13,685 bases of DNA. Origin: Candidatus Zixiibacteriota bacterium (GTDB lineage: Bacteria; Zixibacteria; MSB-5A5; SM1-73). The DNA lies in contig JAGMFA010000043.1 of assembly GCA_023127875.1 (NCBI GenBank), positions 1 through 13,685 on the forward strand, given 5' to 3'. Below the pieces are notes generated by a model. The model had not been told where the DNA came from. It worked only from the letters and a program-made list of their open reading frames with translations, and did no database searches. The translations under genes were made by a program, and so were the position numbers. Position 1 is the first letter of the stretch. Each line of letters opens with the position of its first letter. This document shows positions 1 to 6,287 of the stretch, in pieces.

Positions 1-19
1 CCCCCTTTACTAAAGGGGG
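1..19. repeat. Short perfect hairpin at the window edge
   Basis: The arms CCCCCTTT (1-8) and AAAGGGGG (12-19) are exact inverse complements around a 3-base loop. This could be the end of a dispersed intergenic repeat or the terminator of a gene lying before the window; no T run follows on the + strand, which argues for a repeat. The element may extend left of position 1. Confidence 0.5.
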
Positions 20-195
20 ATTTAAAGTCAAGCCCAAAACAGGCCTCAAGGTGCAGAATCCGCATGCAGGAGAAAAAATCAATAATAAGATGTAAACTAT
101 TTCCTGCTCTTCTTAGTAAGTGCGCACTTTTTTGCTATGCTTTTCGGAAAATACCAAAAACCCTTGCAGAAAGATTTTTTCTAAAGATTGTGTAG

Positions 196-244
196 CGTCA
201 GAGCTTGTCTCTGACGAAAGCATCTTGCCTCCAGCAAAAGATGC
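196..244. repeat. Tandem pair of hairpins
   Basis: Two hairpins lie next to each other. The first has 8-bp perfect arms, CGTCAGAG (196-203) and CTCTGACG (209-216), around a 5-base loop. The second has 7-bp perfect arms, GCATCTT (220-226) and AAGATGC (238-244). Paired stem-loops of this kind are typical of dispersed intergenic palindromes (REP-like elements). Only one copy is visible here, so its repetitive nature is inferred. Confidence 0.5.
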
Positions 245-305
245 GGAATCTCATAGCTAATGGCAGATTATAAAAAGGGCAAAGTTTCGTTCTCCGTAAG
301 GAGAG

Positions 306-425
306 TGTGTCACAAATTCAGTTTTGGTAGCCGCCCCGCCTCTGGCGGGGCGAAATCGTGGTGTTGAATTTTATGGGCTTACGCCCGTACGGGCGGCTAC
401 CAGTTCAAAACACAGTTGTGACACA
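306..425. repeat. 120-bp dyad-symmetric element with nested palindromes
   Basis: The outer arms TGTGTCACAA (306-315) and TTGTGACACA (416-425) are exact inverse complements. Inside them, GGTAGCCGCCC (326-336) matches GGGCGGCTACC (391-401) exactly, and the outer and inner arms are joined by imperfect inverted sequence containing TTTTG/CAAAA. Within the core lie a 9-bp perfect hairpin (332-340 with 344-352) and a 14-bp perfect palindrome at 382-395. The whole unit can fold into a cruciform or long hairpin. It resembles a miniature non-coding mobile or REP-type element. No transposase is present, and target-site duplications are not evident. Confidence 0.65.
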
Positions 426-572
426 GCCACAAGGTGAAGAGGGCAAAATCTTTTACAAAGTAAAGTTAAGAATTGTGAATCTTCTCCCGATTAATATTTT
501 ATGGACGAAACTATGTGCATTGGGTAAGAGGTTTGCTGTGTAAAGATTTGACCCTCAAGTTCATTTCTGAGT

Positions 573-1775
573 ATGAACGTTAAGACCAAAGAAGCGGGGC
601 TTACTGGAAATCTGCAGACGGTTTCTTTATCCGACCTTCTGCAGTTAATCAGTGCGGCAGGAAAGACGGGGATGCTTTTTATCTCCCGGGATGACCAGAA
701 AAGAGAGATATATTTCATGAAGGGAAGTATCATCTATGCTACCTCTTTTGGAAGCGAAGATGAGCTTTTAGGAAATCTTGTTCTAAGGAGAAGGAAGATT
801 CTCAAGCCAGATCTAAAGAGAGCTTTAACCCTTCAGAAGCTAGGTCAAAAAAGACTGGGTACCATCCTCCTGGAGATGAGGGTTTTGACCAAAGAGGAGC
901 TGATAGAATGTTTACAATATCAGATAGAGGAGATAATTTATAACCTGTTTGGCTGGAATTCAGGTGAGTTCATCTTTTTCGAGGGGAGGTTGCCACCTGC
1001 AGACCAAATCACCACCCAGCTCAATACCATGAACGTGATCATGGAGGGATCAAGAAGAATCGATGAGTGGATACAAGTTCAGCAAACCCTTCCGGCGGAT
1101 GATGTGAAACTTCAGATGGTGAAAAATCTCAAGATAAAGTCGAGCACAGTTACCATGCCCGTAAATGATTTACAGCTACTTCCCTTTATCGATGGAGAGA
1201 GGACTATCCCCGAGCTCTTGCGGGTAAGTCCTTTGAGCGAATTTAACACACGCAAGGCTTTATATAACATGATCACTTCAGGGTTGGTTGAGGCAGGGGA
1301 AAAGAAGAAGACGATCAAACAAAAAACGGACGTAGAGAAACTCCTTCCGGAAGTTGTGATCAGACTGTATTCTCAGTCCTATCAGACCATTGAAAAAATG
1401 GCCTCCCGGAAGTTGGGAGAGGGAGCGAAGAAGATTTTAAAGAGATGTTTTGATGCTCAGAAATCTTTTAACCCTATCTTAGCTAACCTGGAAAGCTCTG
1501 AGAATTTCTTAGACTTTCGTCATCTGGAAAGCTCGAGTGAGAAAATCCCCCAGCCCATTCGATTTCACAAGTTGATGGATGGATTTAATGATTTACTTTT
1601 GGAATTCTTGGGAGCCATCTCCAGAAGTTTAGGAAAGAACCTAACCAGGCAGGTTATCTCTCAGATTAAAAAAGAGGTAGCTCCGGTGGTAGCCGAAAAG
1701 AGGTGGATTGCAAAAGAGTATGAGTTAGAGGAAGAGCTTTTAAAAACTCTAAAGAAAAGCCTGCGATGTTTATAG
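573..1775 (+). CDS. PatA-N/DUF4388 domain protein, likely motility or polarity regulator
   Basis: This is a 400-residue soluble protein. Residues about 9-140 match the PatA N-terminal domain (DUF4388, also called PATAN): it opens with the typical LxGNLxxxSLxDLLQLI pattern (10-26), followed by a short beta part with the GSIIYA segment (51-56), two helical repeats (66-88 and 95-117) and the closing GWNSGEFIFF strand (127-136). Residues about 200-241 look like a winged-helix segment, and the last 150 residues are helical and unassigned. PATAN domains occur in regulators of cell patterning and twitching, and in cyanobacteria they are reported to act on the PilB motor. An in-frame stop at 549 limits the start, and ATG 573 places the domain correctly, although its ribosome site is weak. 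The gene overlaps the next one by 10 bases. The domain call is firm; the role here is inferred from context. Confidence 0.85.
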   Translation: MNVKTKEAGLTGNLQTVSLSDLLQLISAAGKTGMLFISRDDQKREIYFMKGSIIYATSFGSEDELLGNLVLRRRKILKPDLKRALTLQKLGQKRLGTILLEMRVLTKEELIECLQYQIEEIIYNLFGWNSGEFIFFEGRLPPADQITTQLNTMNVIMEGSRRIDEWIQVQQTLPADDVKLQMVKNLKIKSSTVTMPVNDLQLLPFIDGERTIPELLRVSPLSEFNTRKALYNMITSGLVEAGEKKKTIKQKTDVEKLLPEVVIRLYSQSYQTIEKMASRKLGEGAKKILKRCFDAQKSFNPILANLESSENFLDFRHLESSSEKIPQPIRFHKLMDGFNDLLLEFLGAISRSLGKNLTRQVISQIKKEVAPVVAEKRWIAKEYELEEELLKTLKKSLRCL

Positions 1776-2206
1776 AAAAACTTCAAAAGTTCTTGAAGGT
1801 GGAAATGGGCAGAAAGCTAACTTGCATCATCCTCTTTGGGCTGATGTTTCTTGCTGAACAAGCGTTTTGTGCCGATGAAAACGCCGAGACCTTCCGGGCG
1901 ACGGTTCGAGGTTCTGACTCTTCATCGGTGGTTCCAGCGCTTTTGGATATTTTACTTCTGGCAGGAACGTTTGTCTGCTTTCTCATCTCAGTGAGGGTTA
2001 AATCATTCTTAAAGGACGGGGAGCTGGCTTCCGGATGGACTCTTTTTTCTCTCTCCTTTGTCCTTCTGTTTGTGGCTCAGCTTCTTAGCCTGTCGGTAAG
2101 TGTTGGTTTTCTAAATATCTCTTTGGGCATAATTTCTTCTCTCCGCCTTTTGTTTGTCATTTGCTTAGCTTCTGGTATTTACTTCATGAAAAAAGTCTTG
2201 AGTTGA
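1766..2206 (+). CDS. Small membrane protein of unknown function
   Basis: I do not recognise this protein. It has up to 146 residues. It overlaps the end of the PatA-N gene by 10 bases, which suggests translational coupling and a shared role. A second ATG at 1805, preceded by a purine-rich AAGGTGG, would give a 133-residue protein starting MGRKLTC and look like a normal signal peptide ending near AFCADE; it may be the true start. After a polar segment of about 20 residues rich in serine there are three hydrophobic stretches (about residues 57-78, 88-112 and 116-140), each long enough to span the membrane. It has no catalytic motif or cysteine pattern. Being placed between a PatA-N regulator and Roadblock proteins suggests a membrane partner for the module, but that is inference. 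Confidence 0.7.
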   Translation: MFIEKLQKFLKVEMGRKLTCIILFGLMFLAEQAFCADENAETFRATVRGSDSSSVVPALLDILLLAGTFVCFLISVRVKSFLKDGELASGWTLFSLSFVLLFVAQLLSLSVSVGFLNISLGIISSLRLLFVICLASGIYFMKKVLS

Positions 2207-2402
2207 TTTCACCCTTCTAAGTTCAACCGCTTTTTGGACTTTTAAGATTTCTCCCAAGCACAGAAATTGAGAGGACTTAGCTCCATTTTTTCAAACAACA
2301 AAGTTAAGTAATCAAATTAGGCTGTCGATAAACTTAGTAGCCATATTCTAAGAACTTGTCAGATTTGTCTTTGTGGCTCCATCTGGTAAAGAAGCTTTTT
2401 GT

Positions 2403-2431
2403 TTGGCATAAATTTTACGGCATCTTTTGAT
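2403..2431 (+). promoter_or_regulatory. Possible sigma70-type promoter before the TPR-Roadblock gene
   Basis: TTGGCA (2403-2408) matches five of six bases of the -35 consensus and is followed after 17 bases by TTTGAT (2426-2431), which matches four of six of the -10 consensus. It lies in the 260-bp gap between the small membrane protein and the TPR-Roadblock gene, about 35 bases before the start codon. The gap contains no gene. The match is suggestive only, since such pairs arise by chance in AT-rich DNA. Confidence 0.3.
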
Positions 2432-2466
2432 TTGTGGGCGGAGTGTAGCTTAAACTGAGAGGATTT

Positions 2467-3306
2467 ATGCGCCTGACTGCACAATTGGATGAAAGAATCT
2501 ACAAATGTGAGGAGATTTTATCCCGTAGTCCTGAATCTCTGATTTTTGCGGCTTTATCAGATGCCTATCGTAAGAAGGGAGATTTGGCTAAAGCATTTCA
2601 TATCTGTACTCGGGGATTGAAACTTTATCCCCATTATGGTCCCGGGCATCTGGTGATGGCAAAGATCAACATGGACAGAGGGATGTATTCTGAGGCGGAA
2701 AAGGAGCTGGCTTTGGCAGTCCAGGCAGATGGAGAGACCAGAGCCACTGAATTTCTTTTAGCTCAGATTCTCGTAAAAAAAGATCAAATAAATGATGCCA
2801 AGAAGGTTTTGGAGAAGCTCAAAACCATTGATCCGGAAAATCAGGTGCTGGGTGAGCTTTTGGAAACTATAAAGCAAAAAGTAGATTTCCGCAAGACGGG
2901 CAAGCCAGACTATGATGTAATGACAGTGCAGGAACGCTGGCGCATAGAGAAGGTGGTGGATCTTAAGGATGGGGTGCATTATTTGAAATCCTTGCCTGGT
3001 ATAGTGGGAGCGCTGGTGGTAGGGGAGGATGGATTGGTGCTGGAGAGTAGGTTAAACCCCAATTTCAAAAAAGAGCAAATCGGGGCAATCACCACCAGCA
3101 TCACCCGATGTGTAAGGGATGGGATATCTGGAATTGGGTTTGGAGAATATGAACAGGTCTTGATGGAGACTGAAGATCTTGAATTTTGGATAATGAAATT
3201 CAATCAACATGCTTTTGTATTATGTTGTGCCCCAGAAGCCAATCTGGGAGCTTTAAAGGTAAGAGTGAGTGAGCTTTTCGAACATTTGTCCAAAAACCTT
3301 GAATAA
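2467..3306 (+). CDS. TPR-Roadblock/LC7 fusion protein
   Basis: The 279-residue protein has two parts. Residues about 24-125 contain three TPR helical hairpins with the usual spacing (for example ALSDAYRKKGDLAKAF, HLVMAKINMDRGMYSEAE). Residues about 165-279 are a Roadblock/LC7 domain with the typical LPGIVGALVVGEDGLVLES opening and a helix rich in T and S after it. Roadblock proteins of the MglB type bind Ras-like GTPases and act as activating proteins or scaffolds, and TPRs bind other proteins. This arrangement could link an MglA-type GTPase to a pilus or polarity partner. The start codon has GAGAGGA at 2457-2463. The next gene follows after 12 bases. There is no signal peptide or membrane segment, so it should be cytoplasmic. 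Domain assignment is secure; the binding partner is inferred. Confidence 0.88.
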   Translation: MRLTAQLDERIYKCEEILSRSPESLIFAALSDAYRKKGDLAKAFHICTRGLKLYPHYGPGHLVMAKINMDRGMYSEAEKELALAVQADGETRATEFLLAQILVKKDQINDAKKVLEKLKTIDPENQVLGELLETIKQKVDFRKTGKPDYDVMTVQERWRIEKVVDLKDGVHYLKSLPGIVGALVVGEDGLVLESRLNPNFKKEQIGAITTSITRCVRDGISGIGFGEYEQVLMETEDLEFWIMKFNQHAFVLCCAPEANLGALKVRVSELFEHLSKNLE

Positions 3307-3318
3307 AAGGGAGGGAAG

Positions 3319-4242
3319 GTGAATTCTGATTACAGAGGGGAAGTGAGGGGAGTTCTTTTGGTCTCCTTTTTTATCATGGTGGTTCCACTGATATTCTTCC
3401 CCAAGGATTTTGGGCTGAAATTGGATTGGTCGCTTTTTTTGCTTTTCGCTTTTGAGCTGAGCTGGTATATGCTGATCCTGTTTGTCATGTTCTCCAGAGC
3501 CTCCGCTCCAAAGGTTCTTCTATTTGCCGTGCTGACTTTAGGCTATCGAATCGGCTTGGGGATTGGATTTGGTATACTTCTTCTGGTTATGTTTTCTTTG
3601 TCTTTATCCTCTTCTTTTCAGTTGGGGATCTATCAATATATGCCAGCTTTTCTTCTTCAAGCTTTGATGTCCCCCTTTGTACTCAAATCACTTTTAGAAA
3701 TCTTTATGAAAAAAACAGCAAAACGGGCGCCTATGAAGTTCGAGAAAAGGGCTGCGGATTCCCTTCCCTCTTTCTTTACTCCTGAAAGAACAAAAGAGAG
3801 GCTAGATGGCAAAGGATTAATTTCCCCACAAAAGGAGGTTAAGGTGGTAGGAGAAGGTAGCTTAGAAAGTGTTCTACATTACCTTAGAGAATACTCCGGG
3901 GTGAAGGCGACAATTCTGGTGGATCAGGAAGGGTTGGTGGTGGCAAAAGATTCTTCATCTGATTTCGATCCAGAGAAGATTGCCTCTTTGGCTCGGTGCT
4001 TGAAGGAGAGGAATGATCAAATACTTCACCAGATGGAGGAGAAAGTTTCAGAACGAATCGGAATTTATACCCCGGATCTGTGGATATGCTTAAACCAGAT
4101 AGGAAACTTCACCTTGGTGGTGGTATCTGATCGCCACACGGATGAACTGCTTTCGGTTCGAATACTGCAGTCCACCGGAATGATTAAAAAAATTCTTGCC
4201 GAGAGGTACCAGCAAAACATACCAAAAGTTGTGGAGGCATGA
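3319..4242 (+). CDS. Four-helix membrane protein with C-terminal Roadblock domain
   Basis: The gene starts with GTG, well placed after a strong GGGAGG (3309-3314). The 307-residue product has four predicted membrane segments (about residues 12-27, 37-58, 66-95 and 107-122), then a basic linker (130-145, many K and R) that should lie on the cytoplasmic side, and then a Roadblock-like domain from about 181 to 295, beginning SLESVLHYLREYSGVKATIL with the LVDQEGLVVAK strand-turn-strand. The domain is more divergent than those of its neighbours. Membrane anchoring of a Roadblock domain would allow it to bring a GTPase to the envelope, as Ragulator does for Rag GTPases in eukaryotes; this is an analogy. 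The stop codon is only one base before the next start, so translation is probably coupled. Confidence 0.83.
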   Translation: MNSDYRGEVRGVLLVSFFIMVVPLIFFPKDFGLKLDWSLFLLFAFELSWYMLILFVMFSRASAPKVLLFAVLTLGYRIGLGIGFGILLLVMFSLSLSSSFQLGIYQYMPAFLLQALMSPFVLKSLLEIFMKKTAKRAPMKFEKRAADSLPSFFTPERTKERLDGKGLISPQKEVKVVGEGSLESVLHYLREYSGVKATILVDQEGLVVAKDSSSDFDPEKIASLARCLKERNDQILHQMEEKVSERIGIYTPDLWICLNQIGNFTLVVVSDRHTDELLSVRILQSTGMIKKILAERYQQNIPKVVEA

Positions 4243-4243
4243 T

Positions 4244-4594
4244 ATGTACAAGATATTGGAGGAGCTAAACAAGACCACTGGGATCAACGGCAGCATGATA
4301 GTGGGACAGGATGGCATCGTGATCGCCGCTGATTTGAATACCCAACTTGAGGACGAGGCAGTGGGAGCTTTGGCGGCTTCCATCACCAGCACAGCCAAAA
4401 AGTCGATGGAACGCCTTTCCAATGAGGATCTGAAACAGATAACCGTGGAAGCCAACAAAGGCAAGCTGTTTTTGACCGATGTGGGAATAGGCATCTTGGC
4501 GGTCACCACGGATCCTCAGGTGAATGTGGGATTGGTTCGACTGGAGATCAAAAATGCGGCGGAAAAGATAAAGGTTGCCCAAAGGTCCGTCTGA
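4244..4594 (+). CDS. Roadblock/LC7 domain protein, MglB-like
   Basis: The product is a stand-alone Roadblock domain of 116 residues. It opens with MYKILEELNKTTGINGSMIV, then has the GQDGIVIAADL turn, the long helix with GALAASITSTAKKSMERL, and the final strand and helix (GLVRLEIKNAAEKIK). I chose ATG 4244 because GGAGG lies at 4233-4237 with a 6-base spacer and it falls just after the previous stop. A longer in-frame ATG at 4196 would add 16 residues that overlap the previous gene and do not look like part of the domain. MglB in Myxococcus is a Roadblock dimer that activates GTP hydrolysis by MglA. The MglA gene follows after 32 bases, so this is a leading candidate for its partner. It is shorter than the 159-residue Myxococcus MglB and lacks its tail. 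Confidence 0.88.
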   Translation: MYKILEELNKTTGINGSMIVGQDGIVIAADLNTQLEDEAVGALAASITSTAKKSMERLSNEDLKQITVEANKGKLFLTDVGIGILAVTTDPQVNVGLVRLEIKNAAEKIKVAQRSV

Positions 4595-4626
4595 GATAGA
4601 CCATCGTTGCCCAATGGAGAGAGAAG

Positions 4627-5607
4627 ATGGCATCCATAAACTATGCCTTCAAGGAGATCTCGTGTAAAATAGTCTTTTATGGTCCCGGACTTTCCGGAAA
4701 AACCACCAACCTCCAATATGTTCATCAAAAGATCCCGCCTAAAACCAGGGGGGATTTGATCTCTTTGGCCACAGATCAGGATAGAACCCTTTATTTTGAT
4801 TTCCTTCCGGTGGACATCGGGAAGATACATGGGTTTTCCACCAAATTCCAGCTTTACACCGTCCCCGGGCAGGTGTATTACAATGCTACCAGAAAGCTGG
4901 TGTTAAGAGGTGTGGATGGTTTGGTCTTCGTGGCAGATTCCCAGAAATCCAAAATGGATGAGAACATAGAAAGCTTGCAGAATCTGGTGGAAAATCTGTC
5001 AGAGTACGGATACAACATAGACAAGATTCCTTTAGTGTTTCAATATAACAAAAAGGACCTTCCTGACATCAGTTCGGTGGAGGAACTAGAAGCTGCATTA
5101 AACCCCAAAAAGCTTCCTCACTTCGAAGCTGTTGCCACCCAGGGAAGAGGTGTGTTTGATACTTTGAAGTGTATCAGCAAATTGGTCTTAGATCAAGCCA
5201 AACGGAAAAAACTTTTCCAGGAAAAGGAGATTGAAGTGAAGGAGGTTGAAAAAGCGCCAGCTGAGCTTGATCTCTCCCAGACGCCGAAGACTGAGCAAAT
5301 GGCAAAAGCTATCAGTTCCTCAACTTCCGTTGAGAGCTCAACCCAACCGCCGGTGGCCACCATCACGCAAGAGAAACTTAAGCCTCCAGCAGAAAAGGAA
5401 ACCACTAAGCCACCAGAGACCCACAAAGAAACGAAACCCGAAATCGAGTTGGAGGTGGGAGAAATCCCAGAGGAGGAAAAGATGGATCAGGTCCTCTCCA
5501 GGGAAAGCCCCACCATAATAAGCTGGTCTGCAGGCAAATCCGACAAAAAGGCCAAATCGAAAGGGTTCTTTTTATGGCGTTTTTTGAATAAACTTTTCAA
5601 TAGATAA
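4627..5607 (+). CDS. mglA: MglA-type Ras-like GTPase with long C-terminal extension
   Basis: Residues 1-195 are a close relative of MglA, the small GTPase that sets cell polarity and directs type IV pili in Myxococcus. The P-loop is GPGLSGKTT (19-27). Switch 1 contains R53 and T54, and switch 2 is TVPGQ ending at Q82; by my recall these are the positions of the catalytic R53 and Q82 in Myxococcus MglA. NKKD (141-144) reads guanine, and the AVATQGRGVFDTLK segment forms the G5 region. The family normally stops near residue 195. This protein goes on for about 130 more residues: a charged, proline-, threonine- and lysine-rich stretch that should be disordered, ending in a basic aromatic helix (310-326, KSKGFFLWRFLNKLFNR) that could bind membrane. 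A purine-rich ribosome site (4616-4626) precedes ATG. GTPase identity is secure; the tail's function is unknown. Confidence 0.94.
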   Translation: MASINYAFKEISCKIVFYGPGLSGKTTNLQYVHQKIPPKTRGDLISLATDQDRTLYFDFLPVDIGKIHGFSTKFQLYTVPGQVYYNATRKLVLRGVDGLVFVADSQKSKMDENIESLQNLVENLSEYGYNIDKIPLVFQYNKKDLPDISSVEELEAALNPKKLPHFEAVATQGRGVFDTLKCISKLVLDQAKRKKLFQEKEIEVKEVEKAPAELDLSQTPKTEQMAKAISSSTSVESSTQPPVATITQEKLKPPAEKETTKPPETHKETKPEIELEVGEIPEEEKMDQVLSRESPTIISWSAGKSDKKAKSKGFFLWRFLNKLFNR

Positions 5608-5622
5608 AGCGGAGGTGTGAAA

Positions 5623-6129
5623 TTGAGACAGGAGGATTTGGTAATCTATGAAGAGCAGATCAGAAAGATAGAGAAAGCTCTGAGCAGATTAATCAAGGAT
5701 GCGCAAGCCAAGTGTGTTCTCCTGGTGGACAAGGATGGTCATTTGATCACCCGACAGGGTTTCACTCAATCCTTGGACACCACTGCTTTAGCGGCGCTTT
5801 TAGCTGGAAGCTTTGCCTCCACCCGAGAGATCGCCCGTCTGGTGGGAGAGCCGGAGTTTTCCGTTCTTTTCCATCAGGGGAAAAAGGATCATATTCATAT
5901 CACCCTGGTAGGGGAAAGGACCATTCTGGCTGTCATCTTTGATGATCGAACCACCATCGGCATGGTTCGACTCTATGCTAAGGAGACTGCTGAAAATCTG
6001 GAAAGGGTTTTCTCCTCTGCCAGCCATCGGGATCGCCAAACCGAAGGCGAGAAGAAAACCGGCACAGATGCAGAGTTTTCGACCTCTTTAGAAAGCAGAC
6101 TGGATGATATTTTTTCTGAGCAATCCTAA
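5623..6129 (+). CDS. Second soluble Roadblock/LC7 protein, MglB-like
   Basis: This 168-residue protein has a short N-terminal helix, a Roadblock domain over about residues 12-130 (LLVDKDGHLITRQGF, then ALAALLAGSFASTREIARL, then MVRLYAKETAENLERVF), and an acidic, polar tail of about 40 residues. Length and layout resemble MglB of Myxococcus more than the 116-residue protein on the other side of mglA. TTG 5623 is preferred as start because GGAGG (5611-5615) lies 7 bases before it; GTG at 5617 would be only one base from that site and would add two residues. TTG is also the start of pilC in this window in the same AAATTG setting. It follows mglA after a short gap and is the last gene of the tight cluster. 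Likely a regulator or co-activator of the GTPase. Confidence 0.87.
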   Translation: MRQEDLVIYEEQIRKIEKALSRLIKDAQAKCVLLVDKDGHLITRQGFTQSLDTTALAALLAGSFASTREIARLVGEPEFSVLFHQGKKDHIHITLVGERTILAVIFDDRTTIGMVRLYAKETAENLERVFSSASHRDRQTEGEKKTGTDAEFSTSLESRLDDIFSEQS

Positions 6130-6207
6130 AAAGATGATGTTTTAGAGCACCAAGAAAAGTAGGACCCAAAAGAGTTTATCATCCAGTTAGGCAGAAAAGG
6201 TATGACT

Positions 6208-6250
6208 ATATCTGAGGAATGGCAAAATAGAGAGCCCTCTGGACAGATAT
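6208..6250 (+). other. Structured leader candidate upstream of pilB
   Basis: Between the last Roadblock gene and pilB, ATATCTG (6208-6214) pairs perfectly with CAGATAT (6244-6250), and GGC (6221-6223) with GCC (6234-6236) inside it. A second small hairpin, ACC TTC GGT, follows at 6252-6260. The gap (158 bases) has no gene. It could be a leader that folds and influences pilB expression. It does not match any riboswitch class I know, and the structure is short enough to be chance. Confidence 0.25.
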
Positions 6251-6287
6251 GACCTTCGGTGACTCCTTAAGTTTTTAGGTAAAATCT

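Larger units (their letters stand above)
1..572. other. Non-coding region with clustered hairpins upstream of the PatA-N gene
   Basis: I see no credible gene in this stretch. It holds a series of short inverted repeats: arms at 1-8 and 12-19, a 12-bp palindrome at 118-129 followed by a T run, hairpins at 196-216 and 220-244, a small one at 290-303, and the large dyad element at 306-425. The last 147 bases before the first gene have no strong repeat. A weak sigma70-like pair (TTGTGA at 473, TATTTT at 495, 16-bp spacer) could be a promoter but is not convincing. The short open frame inside 358-543 comes from the repeat and lacks protein-like features. Confidence 0.7.

Noticed and set aside
1..425. 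CRISPR array
   Set aside because: The repeats are single inverted palindromes of different sequence, not regularly spaced direct repeats.
358..543. 61-codon open frame after the dyad element
   Set aside because: It begins inside the inverted repeat, lacks a ribosome site, and shows no protein-family features.
2404..2425. Possible sigma54 site around TGGCAT
   Set aside because: The GC element at the proper spacing is missing, so the -24/-12 pattern is not met.
4196..4243. Longer start for the minimal Roadblock gene
   Set aside because: The extra 16 residues overlap the preceding gene and do not fit the domain, while ATG 4244 has a well-placed GGAGG.
6200..6280. c-di-GMP riboswitch before pilB
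   Set aside because: The conserved class I core sequences are not present; only generic stems are seen.
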